A DNA stretch of 64,000 nucleotides, from NCBI GenBank assembly GCA_963668585.1, contig OY764869.1:434001-498000 (forward strand). Direction: 5' to 3'. A program made the translations under genes and the position numbers. The notes beneath the pieces are model-generated. The model had not been told where the DNA came from. It saw only the letters and a list, made by a program, of their open reading frames with translations, and made no database searches. Positions 17,834 through 26,415 of the stretch are shown here, one piece after another. This stretch comes from Bin87 sp963668585 (GTDB taxonomy: Bacteria; Chloroflexota; Dehalococcoidia; Lucifugimonadales; UBA3495). The number at the start of each line of letters is the position of its first letter. The stretch's first letter is position 1.

Positions 17834-18355
17834 CTAATCGTCGGTTGCCTCGAACGCCAGCGTGGCGAACCGCATGAAGATGCCGCCGCGCGGGGCAGCC
17901 AACGGGCCGTTGAGGCACAGGCACGCGATCGTGTACTGCGCGCCCGGCTGTCCAACCTCTGCGATTTCGACCCGGTGCGGCGTGTTCAGGCCGACGATGC
18001 TGCCGTAGGCACGGTCGATTTCGCCGTTGACCCACACCTCCCCGTAGTTGTCGAAGTTGGTTTCGAACCAGACCCGGGACCCGGCGACGTTCACGCCGTC
18101 GATGGCGTCGGGCAGTGTCACCGCGATGCGATACCAGGCGAAGGTGAAGCCCTCGGACAGACTCTGCCGCACGTTGTCGCACTCGTCCCACGCCGAATCG
18201 TCGAAGTCGGCCAGGCGCGGCGGCGCAGCGAGCAAACGCGCGGAGAGTCCCTCGTTGGGTTCGCCCGGCACCAGACCGGGCGCGACGCGCCACGGCTGCC
18301 CGCCAACCCTGGCGCGACCCTCGGGCGTGTTCAGATCAACTGCAAATCTGGGCAT
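17834..18355 (-). CDS. Galactose-binding-like (jelly-roll) domain protein, function unknown
   Basis: 173 residues with no signal peptide or membrane segment. The middle (SEGFTFAWYRIAVTLPD, then VWFETNFDNYGEVWVNGE) resembles the sugar-binding jelly-roll domain at the N-terminus of glycoside hydrolase family 2 proteins. The catalytic part is missing, so it is not an enzyme of that family. It is the last gene of a minus-strand group with the amidohydrolase and SDR, 88 nt after the former, and may bind the ligand that they process. Function not assigned. Confidence 0.7.
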   Translation of the reverse strand: MPRFAVDLNTPEGRARVGGQPWRVAPGLVPGEPNEGLSARLLAAPPRLADFDDSAWDECDNVRQSLSEGFTFAWYRIAVTLPDAIDGVNVAGSRVWFETNFDNYGEVWVNGEIDRAYGSIVGLNTPHRVEIAEVGQPGAQYTIACLCLNGPLAAPRGGIFMRFATLAFEATDD

Positions 18356-18443
18356 AATAGTGTCTCCTGTCCAGGCTCGTGTGTTTTACCCGCAAGGGCG
18401 ACGCGTGCGCCGCCCCCACACAACGGTTCCGGGTGCGTTGAGT

Positions 18444-19253
18444 CTAACGAAACTCCCACAGGTTGGCCGCCGTGCCGCCGAACACCATGTCGCGCGTCGC
18501 CGTGTCGGGATATTCGATCAATTCCATGGGGAACCGCAGGGCGTTGCGATAGCCTTCACGGTTGGCCGACGGCGGGAAATCGCTGCCCCACATGAGCCGG
18601 CCACCTCCGAAAGCATCGACGGCCATCTCAATGAGGGGCGGGACGTTGTCGAATGGGATGGGCTGGCGGAACGGCTGGGGACGCGGACAGAACTCGCCCA
18701 GCCCCGGCACTTTCACATAGACGTTTGGGTATTTGGACAGCGCCAGGGCCCGCTGATAGGTTTCCATGGGAATCTCAGAGTCTGCCCGGCCCGGGCCCCA
18801 GAACGCTCCCACACCGGCCAGGTGTTCCATGATGATGTTCAGGTTGGGCAACTCGCGGACGATGGCCTCAAACTCAGGGTCGGCGTATTGCTCGCACGTG
18901 CCCATCACGCTGGCGGTGACGCCAAGGTCGGCGCACTTCCGCCAGAGCGCCAGCGGGTCATCCCCGGGTGCTCTCCACCCGCAGTTGAAGCGGATGCCGT
19001 CCACGCCCTGATCGTGAAGCTCCGCGACCCGGTCGGGCGCATCGGGCTGGGTGTGATCCACAATGCCGATGACCGCGAAACGCCCGGGGAAACGGCGGAC
19101 CGCTTCAACCAGGTAGCTGTTGTCGAACACGCCGAAAAACTGGGTGAGAACGGCCTGGTCCACCCCGGTGCGCTCCATTTCATCAATCAGGATTTCCACC
19201 GGCTCGAACCAGTACGGCGAGGCGTGGCAGTGGGTATCAATGACGGGAGGCAT
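18444..19253 (-). CDS. Amidohydrolase family protein (TIM-barrel, amidohydrolase_2 type)
   Basis: 269 residues. The N-terminal metal motif is DTHCHASPYWFEP, which keeps the HxH pair of the superfamily. Later segments HDQGVDGIRFN and LMWGSDFPP (metal-binding Asp) follow the layout of the ACMSD/ligW-type decarboxylases and lactonases. These act on aromatic acids or lactones, and the substrate is unknown here. It starts 12 nt after the SDR stop, so the two form an operon, probably consecutive oxidation and hydrolysis steps of one compound. Confidence 0.87.
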   Translation of the reverse strand: MPPVIDTHCHASPYWFEPVEILIDEMERTGVDQAVLTQFFGVFDNSYLVEAVRRFPGRFAVIGIVDHTQPDAPDRVAELHDQGVDGIRFNCGWRAPGDDPLALWRKCADLGVTASVMGTCEQYADPEFEAIVRELPNLNIIMEHLAGVGAFWGPGRADSEIPMETYQRALALSKYPNVYVKVPGLGEFCPRPQPFRQPIPFDNVPPLIEMAVDAFGGGRLMWGSDFPPSANREGYRNALRFPMELIEYPDTATRDMVFGGTAANLWEFR

Positions 19254-19265
19254 GCCAACAACTCC

Positions 19266-20021
19266 TCAGGCGGCGGTGGTTCCACCGTCGATGACCAGTT
19301 CGGAACCGGTAACGAAGGAGGACTCGTCGGATGCGAGATAGATGGCGCCGTAGGCGATTTCGCTGGGCTTGCCCACGCGACCCAGGGGCAGCCGCTGCAT
19401 GCGCAGGGCCATGTTGGCGGGATCGTTGAGCGTATCGGCAATCATGTCGGTTTCGATGGGGCCCGGGTGAATCGAATTGCAGCGGATACCCTCGCGGGCG
19501 TGCTGGATGGCGGTGGACTTGGTGAACAGCCGCACCGCGCCCTTGGTGGCGGTGTAACTGGCGGAACCGTTGGGGCTCCCGACCAGTCCGGCGGTGGAGG
19601 ATATGTTGATGATGGATCCGCCGCCGTTTTCACGCATCGCCGGCAGCGCCGCCTTGGTGCCGAGAAAAACGCCCTTGGCGTTAATGGAGAAGATGCGGTC
19701 CCAGTCCTCTTCGGTGGTTTCCTCGATGTTCTTGCGGATGAGGATGCCGGCGTTGTTCAGCAGGATGTCCAGCTTGCCGTAGGCGCTCACGGCGGCCTGC
19801 ACCGCAGATTCCCAATCCGACTCGCTGGTTACGTCAAGGTGTACAAAGGTGACGTTGTAGCCGAGTTCCTGCAACTCGGCCTCGGTTTGGCGACCCTGCT
19901 CGTCGAGGATGTCGCCGATAACCACGCTGGCCCCCTCCTCCGCGAACATCCTGGCTTCCACGGCTCCCTGGCCCCGCGCGCCGCCGCTGATCAGGGCAAC
20001 CTTGCCTTCCAATCTGGCCAT
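19266..20021 (-). CDS. Short-chain dehydrogenase/reductase
   Basis: 251 residues, classical SDR length. The cofactor motif is SGGARGQGA (TGxxxGxG type, with Ser in first place) at residues 12-20. NNAG is present as LLNNAG. The catalytic Tyr and Lys are in YTATKGA, with the Ser in ISSTAG before it. The Asp following strand 2 (IGDI) favours NAD(H). It heads a minus-strand operon with the amidohydrolase, so it probably oxidises an alcohol or reduces a ketone in the same pathway. Confidence 0.92.
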   Translation of the reverse strand: MARLEGKVALISGGARGQGAVEARMFAEEGASVVIGDILDEQGRQTEAELQELGYNVTFVHLDVTSESDWESAVQAAVSAYGKLDILLNNAGILIRKNIEETTEEDWDRIFSINAKGVFLGTKAALPAMRENGGGSIINISSTAGLVGSPNGSASYTATKGAVRLFTKSTAIQHAREGIRCNSIHPGPIETDMIADTLNDPANMALRMQRLPLGRVGKPSEIAYGAIYLASDESSFVTGSELVIDGGTTAA

Positions 20022-20141
20022 GTTGATACCTCCGGGTGATATCGCCGGCTGCCCGCCGGCGCATTGCTGCGCCCACTGTATCGGTATTGAGAGAGGGGCG
20101 CAACCGGACGCGGATGCCGCTAAATCTCCGTGGTCATGTCG

Positions 20142-20147
20142 TATAAT
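20142..20147 (+). promoter_or_regulatory. -10 box upstream of the repetitive protein gene
   Basis: A consensus TATAAT sits 57 nt before the ATG at 20204; the -35 region is weak. It lies in the divergent gap between the SDR and the repetitive protein. Confidence 0.5.
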
Positions 20148-20203
20148 TGGCGAAGATTCCTTTCATTAACCGGCGGATACGCCGCACAAGGAGAAACAGC
20201 ATC

Positions 20204-21052
20204 ATGGCGATATTGGGCAAAATAGGGACTTCAATCAGGGACGCATTGACCGGCACGGTGGAGGGAACCGGCCGGGTCGGCAACGTGGCGGTCGACACGG
20301 TGCGGGACACCACGGCAAACTCGCTGAGGAGCGCGCGAACCGTCGGCGGCGAGTTGGGAACCCTGGCGCAGGACGCCATAGTCGGCACGCTGCATGCCGT
20401 GGGCAACGTCAGCGGGACCGCCGGCTCAGTGGTGCGAGATTCCACCATCGGCGTGATCCAGGGGGTTGGCATGGTGGGCACCGCCACCACCACCATGCTG
20501 CACGACGTGGTGGTCGGCGCGATACGTGGCTCCAGCGACGCCGGCACGGAACTGGGCACCGCGACCCAACAGGCCGTTGAAGGCGCGATACGCGGCGGCG
20601 CGTCCGTGGGTCTGGCCGCCGAGGAATCAATCGTACAGGTTACCCGCGGCACCATTGACGGAACTCGCGAGGTTGGCGGCGCGTTGTCCGAAGCGGCGCG
20701 GGGCACGGTGGCCGGAGTGGTCACGGCGGTGGCCGGAACCGCCGGCGACGTTACCGTGGCAACCGCCGCAACCACCCGGCAGTTGGTCAGCAGCGCCGCG
20801 CAGACCGGCGAGGATGTGGCCCAAGTGGCCGTGGCCGCCGTGAACGGCGCCATTGATGCCGCCCGTTCCACCGGCCAGAACGTCGAAGAGACCGCCGCCG
20901 CTGCCGCCAAGGGCGCGATTGACGCGGCCTACGACGTCAGCGACGCCGCCGGCGACGCCGTCCGGAATGCCGCTACGGGCACCGTCAACGGCGTGCGCGT
21001 GGTCGTGGATTCCGCTACCGGAAACGACAACTCGGGCAGCACTCGCTCATAA
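20204..21052 (+). CDS. Ala/Gly/Val/Thr-rich repetitive protein, function unknown
   Basis: 282 residues. ATG at 20204 is chosen because AAGGAG lies 10 nt upstream; an earlier frame-open stretch starts inside the promoter. The whole protein is a degenerate repeat of about 30-35 residues built on GT-x-x-G-x-x-x-VG followed by a small-residue amphipathic stretch (for example AIRGSSDAGTELGTATQQAV). There are no Cys or Trp residues and almost no aromatics. The pattern predicts long amphipathic helices, like LEA, phasin or apolipoprotein-like proteins that coat membranes, lipid granules or stressed proteins. That role is inference only. A strong terminator follows, so it is monocistronic and probably well expressed. 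Confidence 0.8.
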   Translation: MAILGKIGTSIRDALTGTVEGTGRVGNVAVDTVRDTTANSLRSARTVGGELGTLAQDAIVGTLHAVGNVSGTAGSVVRDSTIGVIQGVGMVGTATTTMLHDVVVGAIRGSSDAGTELGTATQQAVEGAIRGGASVGLAAEESIVQVTRGTIDGTREVGGALSEAARGTVAGVVTAVAGTAGDVTVATAATTRQLVSSAAQTGEDVAQVAVAAVNGAIDAARSTGQNVEETAAAAAKGAIDAAYDVSDAAGDAVRNAATGTVNGVRVVVDSATGNDNSGSTRS

Positions 21053-21074
21053 CCTTCGCAACCGGAAAACCCAG

Positions 21075-21103
21075 AGCGCCGGCCAAATGGCCGGCGCTTT
21101 TTT
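21075..21103 (+). terminator. Strong intrinsic terminator
   Basis: A perfect 10-bp stem (AGCGCCGGCC with GGCCGGCGCT) and AAAT loop, followed by six T. It ends the repetitive-protein transcript. Confidence 0.92.
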
Positions 21104-21143
21104 GTTAACGGGACTTTTGGCCTCCCGCGACGCCGGGTTTTCG

Positions 21144-21590
21144 CTATGATTCGGACCGCCAGCGCAGCCGGGCCCCGACCTCGGTGAACCCGGCCCGGCG
21201 ATAAAACTGGATCTGGCGGTCGCCGTGATACGGCGTGCCGAGTTCAACCGTCTGGCATCCGTTGGCTGCGGCGTGGTCAAGGGCGAACCGCAACACGTCC
21301 ATACCGACCCCGGTACTGCGGGCCTCGGGTTCGACGAACATCTCCTGGATGATGGCGTAGCGGCCCCGGGTGCGCAGGGCCTGGAGGAAAGAGACGGTGC
21401 AGACCGCCACGGCCTGGCCGTCCGCTTCCGCCAGCGCCACGAAACCGTCGCTGCCGCCGTCGATGAACCGGTCGAAAACCGGGGCCATCGCCTCCGGCGG
21501 CGGCGGTGTTCCACCCAGTTCGGTCAGCAATTTGCCCACCAGTCCCACCACTGCGCCGCGGTCGTCGGAAGTAGCGATTCTCACATCCAT
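21144..21590 (-). CDS. GNAT family N-acetyltransferase
   Basis: 148 residues from ATG at 21590, which has AGGAG upstream; a longer start at 21617 adds only 9 residues without a better site. The fold is GNAT: beta4 MFVEPEARSTGVG with the acetyl-CoA pyrophosphate loop (R-x-x-G-V/I-G type), then LRFALDHAAANGC and the late strand TPYHGDRQIQFYRRAGF. It transfers an acetyl group from acetyl-CoA to an amine; the acceptor is unknown. It stands alone beside the tRNA-Lys gene. The 285-nt gap between its start and that tRNA holds no gene I can see. Confidence 0.88.
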   Translation of the reverse strand: MDVRIATSDDRGAVVGLVGKLLTELGGTPPPPEAMAPVFDRFIDGGSDGFVALAEADGQAVAVCTVSFLQALRTRGRYAIIQEMFVEPEARSTGVGMDVLRFALDHAAANGCQTVELGTPYHGDRQIQFYRRAGFTEVGARLRWRSES

Positions 21591-21874
21591 CGAAAGACTC
21601 CTGGATTCACGCGCCACGGGGATTGTGTGGTCATGGCGTCGCAGACACAGCGGGGGTGGAATACGGCTCTACTGCCGTTTTGTCCGGGTGCGGAGTGGGG
21701 TCGGTCGGCCCGGGGTTGCTTCCGCGCACTCACCGACCGGGGCCCGGGCAACATCCGGCGACTGCATTGCGCACACCACGCCGTGTGCGCCGGGATACGA
21801 TGCCGGGAGGGGAAAGGGCGGCGCCGCGGAGGCCGCAATTTCGGAGCGAACACCAGGCACGCAGTGCGGCGGGG

Positions 21875-21950
21875 TGGTGGGCCGTGTGGGGGTCGAACCC
21901 ACGACACCCGGATTAAAAGTCCGGTGCTCTACCAACTGAGCTAACGGCCC
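21875..21950 (-). tRNA. tRNA-Lys (anticodon TTT)
   Basis: Full cloverleaf on the minus strand: acceptor GGGCCGT/ACGGCCC, D-loop AGCTCAGTTGGTAGAGC, anticodon loop CTTTTAA with TTT, T-arm GTGGGTTCGACCCCCAC, discriminator A, and an encoded CCA at 21875-21877. 76 nt including CCA. Confidence 0.97.
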
Positions 21951-22041
21951 TCAGGCGGCGGTTTTGCCTTCCTGAGTCAGTATAGCACAGGGGATTTTTG
22001 GGCCTCTCGACATTTCCTGAAGAAAAATGCCATGTTTGGGC

Positions 22042-22070
22042 TTGCCAACTGGTGGGTTTTGTTGCATAAT
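22042..22070 (+). promoter_or_regulatory. Promoter of the solitary 5S rRNA gene
   Basis: TTGCCA (22042-22047), a 17-nt spacer and CATAAT (22065-22070). The predicted start near 22077 is only a few bases before the mature 5S 5' end. Confidence 0.7.
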
Positions 22071-22083
22071 GGCGGGGCTAACT

Positions 22084-22201
22084 TTCTGGTGGTTCAAGCG
22101 GGGTGGTCCCACCCGTTCCCATCCCGAACACGGAAGTGAAACGCCCCAGCGCCCACGATACTGCTCTGGTGACGGAGTGGGAAAATAGGTCACCGCCAGA
22201 G
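22084..22201 (+). rRNA. rrf: 5S ribosomal RNA
   Basis: The terminal helix TCTGGTGG (22085-22092) pairs with CCGCCAGA (22193-22200). The conserved core CCCATCCCGAACACGGAAGT, with GAAACGCCCCAGCGCC after it, is typical of bacterial 5S. Length is about 118 nt. No 16S or 23S gene is within the window (22 kb upstream, 42 kb downstream), so this 5S gene is unlinked and has its own promoter. Confidence 0.96.
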
Positions 22202-22212
22202 AGTGTTAGCAT

Positions 22213-22250
22213 AATGGCAAACGAAGCGGATCTTCTTCCGCTTCGCCATT
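22213..22250 (+). terminator. Hairpin after 5S rRNA (termination or processing)
   Basis: AATGGC and GAAGCGG (22213-22218, 22223-22229) pair with CCGCTTC and GCCATT (22238-22250), leaving a 4-nt bulge and an 8-nt loop. There is no T-tract, so 3' processing is as likely as termination. Confidence 0.5.
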
Positions 22251-22551
22251 GAGGCGCAGATACCGGCGGAATGTCTGCCGAGCGCCACCGACCATGTGAC
22301 AGCGTCCAGCGCTGAAGCATGCCGGGATAGCCGCAAACAGTAATCGCAACGTCGGGGCGGGCGTGATGACGCACGAAGGTACGGCTGAAGGTCTACAGAT
22401 ATCGCGGCTGGGTGATTGAGATTTCCCACAGCGGCTGCTCCGATACATAATCGGCGTGAAAGCCGCTTTTATTTTTGCTCAAATGCGGTAGAATGGCGGA
22501 GGCAACGCACTTTCAGCGCATCAATGGCCTAACTCAACCCAGGAGAGTCTC
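22251..22551 (+). other. clpC upstream region
   Basis: No gene seen. A plausible -10 (TAGAAT, 22489-22494) with a poor -35 (CTTTTA, 17-nt spacing) lies 57 nt before the clpC ATG. I looked for the CIRCE element (TTAGCACTC-N9-GAGTGCTAA) and for a direct CtsR-type heptad repeat and found neither, so the stress control of clpC is not visible. Confidence 0.4.
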
Positions 22552-25026
22552 ATGGGCAGCAGATTCGAGAAATTTTCGGAACGGGCACGTCGGGTCTTGT
22601 CCCTGGCCCAGGAAGAAGCGCAGCGGTTCAACCACAACTACATCGGCACCGAGCACATACTGCTTGGACTGGTACGGGAGACCGAGGGCGTAGCCGCTCG
22701 AGTGCTGTCCGGCCTGAGCGTGGACCTGACCAAGGTGCGCTCGGCCGTGGAATTTATCATCGGGCGCGGCGAGCGTCCCGCTCAGGGTGAAATCGGACTG
22801 ACCCCACGGGCCAAGAAGGTGGTGGAGTTGGCCGTCGATGAAGCCCGACGGATGAATCACACCTATATCGGGACGGAGCACCTGCTGATCGGCCTGCTGC
22901 GGGAGGGCGAAGGCGTGGCCGCCGGCGTCCTGGAGAGCCTGGGCGTCAACCTGGAAAAGGTTCGCGCCGAGACCCACCGCATCCTGAGCAATTCCGGCAG
23001 CGGCAGTTCGAGCAGTTCCCGCACCAGCACGCGGACTCCCACCCTCGATCAGTTGGGCGTTGACCTGACCAACGCCGCCCTGGGCGGCAAGCTCGACCCG
23101 GTGGTTGGCCGCGACACGGAAATTGAGCGCGTCACGCAGATTCTGAGCCGCCGCACCAAGAACAACCCCGTTCTGGTTGGCGAGCCCGGCGTCGGCAAAA
23201 CCGCCATCGTGGAAGCGATGGCCCAGCAGATATCCTCCGGCGACGTGCCGGAAACTCTCCAGGGCAAGCGGTTGGTTACGCTGGACATGGGCGCGCTGGT
23301 CGCCGGCACCAAGTATCGCGGCGAATTTGAGGAACGCCTCAAGAAGGTCATTGAAGAGATCAAGGCCTCCGGAAACTGCGTACTGTTCATTGACGAGATC
23401 CATACCCTGGTTGGAGCCGGCGCCGCCGAAGGCGCCGTCGATGCCTCCAACATCCTCAAGCCTTCCCTGGCGCGTGGCGAGATCCAATGTATCGGCGCCA
23501 CCACCCTGGACGACTACCGGAAATACGTGGAACGCGACCCGGCGCTGGAGCGCAGGCTGCAACCCGTCAGGGTTGAAGAGCCGGACGCCGAAATGACGGT
23601 GGACATCCTCCAGGGCGTGAAGGGTCAGTACGAAGAACACCACAACGTCGAGATCACCGACGATGCGGTGAAGGCCGCCGCCACCCTGTCCACGCGTTAC
23701 ATCCCCGACCGCTTCCTTCCCGACAAGGCCATTGACCTGCTGGACGAGGCTGGCTCCCGCGTCCGTCTGCGGGGCAGCCATGCTCCTGAAGAAGTCAAGG
23801 AAGCCATGGAAGTGCTGGAGCGGGTGCGCAAGGAGAAGGACGAAGCCATCGCCGCCCAGCAGTACGAAGTGGCCGCGGAACTGCGCGACCGTGAACTGCA
23901 CCTGTCGGAGAACGTGGGCGACCTGGAGCGGGAGTGGAAAGCCGACCGCAGCAAGGAGCGCACCCAGGTAACCGAGGAAGACATCGCCGAAGTGGTCAGC
24001 ATGTGGACCGGCATCCCGGTAACGCGGCTGGCGCAGGAAGAGACCGAGCGGCTGCTTCACATGGAAGAAGAGCTGCACAAGCGCATCATCGGCCAGGACG
24101 AAGCCATCGTCGGCATCGCCAAGGCGGTGCGCCGGGCTCGCGCCGGGTTGAAGGACCCGCGCCATCCCATCGGCGTGTTCCTGTTCCTTGGCCCCACCGG
24201 CGTTGGCAAGACCGAACTGGTCCGCGCCATGGCCGAGTTCCTCTTCGGGCACGAAGACAACATGATCCGCCTGGACATGTCGGAATTCCAGGAGAGGCAC
24301 ACCACCGCGCGGCTGATCGGCGCGCCTCCGGGCTACGTCGGCTACGACGAGGGCGGACAACTCACCGAGGGAGTGCGCAAGAAGAATTACTGCGCCATCC
24401 TGCTGGACGAAATTGAGAAGGCGCACCCTGAGATCTTCAACATCCTGCTGCAGATCTTCGACGCCGGACAACTGACCGATGCCAGGGGCCGCCGGGTTGA
24501 TTTCCGGAACTCCATCATCGTCATGACCAGCAACCTTGGTTCCGACCTGATCAAGCGGGACACGTCCATGGGATTCGCGGTCAAGTCCGACCAGGCCCAG
24601 ACCGACATGCAGGCCTACGAGCGCATGAAGGACAAGGTCATGGAGGAAGTCAAGCGCTTCTTCCGCCCCGAGTTCCTGAATCGCCTGGACGCCACCATCG
24701 TGTTCCACGCTCTCGATCAGAACGAGATCCACCAGATCGTGGACCTGATGATGAACATGGTTCGCGAGGAGTTGAAGGAACGGAGTATCAGCATTGAGCT
24801 GACCGAAGCGGCCCGCGAACACCTGGGCGCCAACGGCTTCGATCCCATCCTGGGCGCGCGCCCATTGCGCCGCCTGATTCAGAACGAGGTGGAGGACAGA
24901 CTTTCCGACGAGTTGCTGAACGGCAACGTAGCGGAGGGCGACACTGCGATCGTGGATCTGGACGAGGACGGCAAGATCATCGTCAAGGTTCGGAAGGAAG
25001 AAATGGCCGCCCTTTCATCGGCCTAA
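22552..25026 (+). CDS. clpC: ATP-dependent Clp protease ATP-binding subunit ClpC
   Basis: 824-residue HSP100 unfoldase that feeds proteins to ClpP. There are two Clp N repeats (residues about 1-145, each with a YIGTEH motif). AAA module 1 has Walker A GEPGVGKTAIVE near 209 and Walker B VLFIDEIHTL. The UVR-type middle motif is EVAAELRDRELHL around 440. AAA module 2 has Walker A GPTGVGKTEL near 546 and closes with the C-terminal D2-small domain. The middle UVR motif and length separate ClpC from ClpB and ClpA. No mcsA, mcsB or ctsR genes accompany it, unlike the Firmicutes operon. A hairpin lies 41 nt downstream. Confidence 0.96.
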   Translation: MGSRFEKFSERARRVLSLAQEEAQRFNHNYIGTEHILLGLVRETEGVAARVLSGLSVDLTKVRSAVEFIIGRGERPAQGEIGLTPRAKKVVELAVDEARRMNHTYIGTEHLLIGLLREGEGVAAGVLESLGVNLEKVRAETHRILSNSGSGSSSSSRTSTRTPTLDQLGVDLTNAALGGKLDPVVGRDTEIERVTQILSRRTKNNPVLVGEPGVGKTAIVEAMAQQISSGDVPETLQGKRLVTLDMGALVAGTKYRGEFEERLKKVIEEIKASGNCVLFIDEIHTLVGAGAAEGAVDASNILKPSLARGEIQCIGATTLDDYRKYVERDPALERRLQPVRVEEPDAEMTVDILQGVKGQYEEHHNVEITDDAVKAAATLSTRYIPDRFLPDKAIDLLDEAGSRVRLRGSHAPEEVKEAMEVLERVRKEKDEAIAAQQYEVAAELRDRELHLSENVGDLEREWKADRSKERTQVTEEDIAEVVSMWTGIPVTRLAQEETERLLHMEEELHKRIIGQDEAIVGIAKAVRRARAGLKDPRHPIGVFLFLGPTGVGKTELVRAMAEFLFGHEDNMIRLDMSEFQERHTTARLIGAPPGYVGYDEGGQLTEGVRKKNYCAILLDEIEKAHPEIFNILLQIFDAGQLTDARGRRVDFRNSIIVMTSNLGSDLIKRDTSMGFAVKSDQAQTDMQAYERMKDKVMEEVKRFFRPEFLNRLDATIVFHALDQNEIHQIVDLMMNMVREELKERSISIELTEAAREHLGANGFDPILGARPLRRLIQNEVEDRLSDELLNGNVAEGDTAIVDLDEDGKIIVKVRKEEMAALSSA

Positions 25027-25067
25027 CCGGACCCACCCCGTCGGGAAAACCGCACGGCACCAATACC

Positions 25068-25091
25068 GGGGGCGTCAATCATGGCGCCCCC
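25068..25091 (+). terminator. Hairpin after clpC, terminator-like
   Basis: GGGGGCG (25068-25074) pairs with CGCCCCC (25085-25091) across a 10-nt loop. It has no T-tract and sits just before the guaB3 promoter. Confidence 0.5.
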
Positions 25092-25094
25092 AAG

Positions 25095-25103
25095 TGTTAC
25101 AAT
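25095..25103 (+). promoter_or_regulatory. Extended -10 element upstream of guaB3
   Basis: TGT-TACAAT, 119 nt before the guaB3 ATG, immediately after the clpC hairpin. It may drive guaB3 and the selenoprotein gene behind it. Confidence 0.4.
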
Positions 25104-25222
25104 TGCTGAACAAAATACACCCACCGGGGGCAGCGCCTCGGCCGGTATTCGCTCCGGTTGATGGCTCCAAAAGTCCCTTGTTAAATTGTTGCAACCATCC
25201 CCGCAAGCACTGAGGTGAAACA

Positions 25223-26359
25223 ATGGCCAGGCGTTTGCTCAAGGAACTGGAACGGTCATACGGGTTCGACGAAGTTGCCATCGTTCCCGGCGAAATCACG
25301 ATCAACCCGGAGATGACCTCGACTCAGATGAGCATCGGGCAATTCTCGTTTGACTCGCCAGTCATTGCGTCTGCCATGGACGGCTCAGTTTCACCCAGAT
25401 TCGCCACCCTGATGCACGAAATGGGCGGACTGGGGGCTCTCAACGGCGAGGGCCTGTACACTCGCTACGACGACCCCTACTCGGTGCTGGAAGAAATCAT
25501 TTCCATGGATCAGGCCGAGGTGACCGAGTACCTGCAGGAAGTGTACAGCGAACCGGTCAAGGAAAATCTGATCGGCGAGCGGGTGCAGGAAATAAAGCAG
25601 TCCGGCGCCGTTGCCGCCATCGCGTTCACGCCGCAGACCACCAAGAAGTTCAGCCCCCTGGCCGTGGAGGCCGGCGCCGACATCATCGTGGTGCAGTCCA
25701 CCGTGACCACCGCCCGGCACGTATCCCGCAGCTACCGGGGCCTGATATTCTCCGAGTTGATTGAATCCCTGAGTGTCCCCGTGGTGGTGGGCAATTGCGT
25801 CAGCTACAGCGTTGCCAGCGAACTGATGGAAACCGGCATTGACGCCCTGCTGGTGGGCGTTGGCCCCGGCGCCGCCTGCACCACCCGGGAAGTCACCGGA
25901 GTCGGCGTGCCGCAGGTGACCGCGACGCTGGAATGCGCGGCCGCCCGCGAGGACTACTTCCAGCGCACCGGACGCTACGTGAGCGTCATCACCGACGGCG
26001 GACTCCGCACCGGGGGGGACGTCTGCAAGGCCATGGCCAGCGGAGCCGACGGCGTCATGCTGGGAACGCCATTCGCGCAGGCCGCCGAAGCCCCGGGGCG
26101 CGGATACAACTGGGGCATGGCCAACGCCCACCCGGAACTGCCTCGCGGCACCCGCATCAACGTGGGCACCAAGGGGACGCTGCAACAGTTGATGCACGGC
26201 CCCAGCAGCGTGACCAACGGCACCCAAAACCTGGTTGGGGCCCTGCGCGTGGCCATGGGCATGTGCGGCGCGTACACCGTGCGCGACTTCCACAAGACTG
26301 AAATGGTGGTGGCCCCGGCCATCAAAACCGAGGGCAAACATTTCCAGATGCTGGGCTAA
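25223..26359 (+). CDS. guaB3: GuaB3 family IMP dehydrogenase-related protein
   Basis: 378-residue (beta/alpha)8 barrel of the IMPDH/GMP reductase superfamily. It opens with the GuaB3-type YGFDEVAIVPGEITINPE and lacks the CBS-domain insert of canonical IMP dehydrogenase. The active-site loop is VGPGAACTTREVTG, with the nucleophilic Cys near residue 218. The phosphate-binding segment is ITDGGLRTGGDVCKAMASGAD. GuaB3 proteins have been described as IMPDH paralogues, with GMP reductase activity shown in some bacteria; the reaction in this lineage is not proven. The UGSC selenoprotein gene begins 56 nt downstream on the same strand. Confidence 0.9.
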   Translation: MARRLLKELERSYGFDEVAIVPGEITINPEMTSTQMSIGQFSFDSPVIASAMDGSVSPRFATLMHEMGGLGALNGEGLYTRYDDPYSVLEEIISMDQAEVTEYLQEVYSEPVKENLIGERVQEIKQSGAVAAIAFTPQTTKKFSPLAVEAGADIIVVQSTVTTARHVSRSYRGLIFSELIESLSVPVVVGNCVSYSVASELMETGIDALLVGVGPGAACTTREVTGVGVPQVTATLECAAAREDYFQRTGRYVSVITDGGLRTGGDVCKAMASGADGVMLGTPFAQAAEAPGRGYNWGMANAHPELPRGTRINVGTKGTLQQLMHGPSSVTNGTQNLVGALRVAMGMCGAYTVRDFHKTEMVVAPAIKTEGKHFQMLG

Positions 26360-26415
26360 GCGCCAGCATCCCGCCCAAGTTGGCATTGCCGAATTAAACC
26401 GAAGGGAGGAAAGCG

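Noticed and set aside
18048..20039. 663-codon plus-strand frame across the amidohydrolase and SDR genes
   Set aside because: It runs antisense through three recognisable minus-strand genes and has no domain of its own.
22195..22215. CIRCE half-site (GAGTGTTAGC) before clpC
   Set aside because: It is the 3' end of the 5S gene and has no TTAGCACTC partner.
22534..24822. Long open frame (762 codons) on the minus strand opposite clpC
   Set aside because: It is the GC-rich codon shadow of clpC: no family motifs, no ribosome binding site, composition heavy in His/Val/Gln as expected for an antisense frame.
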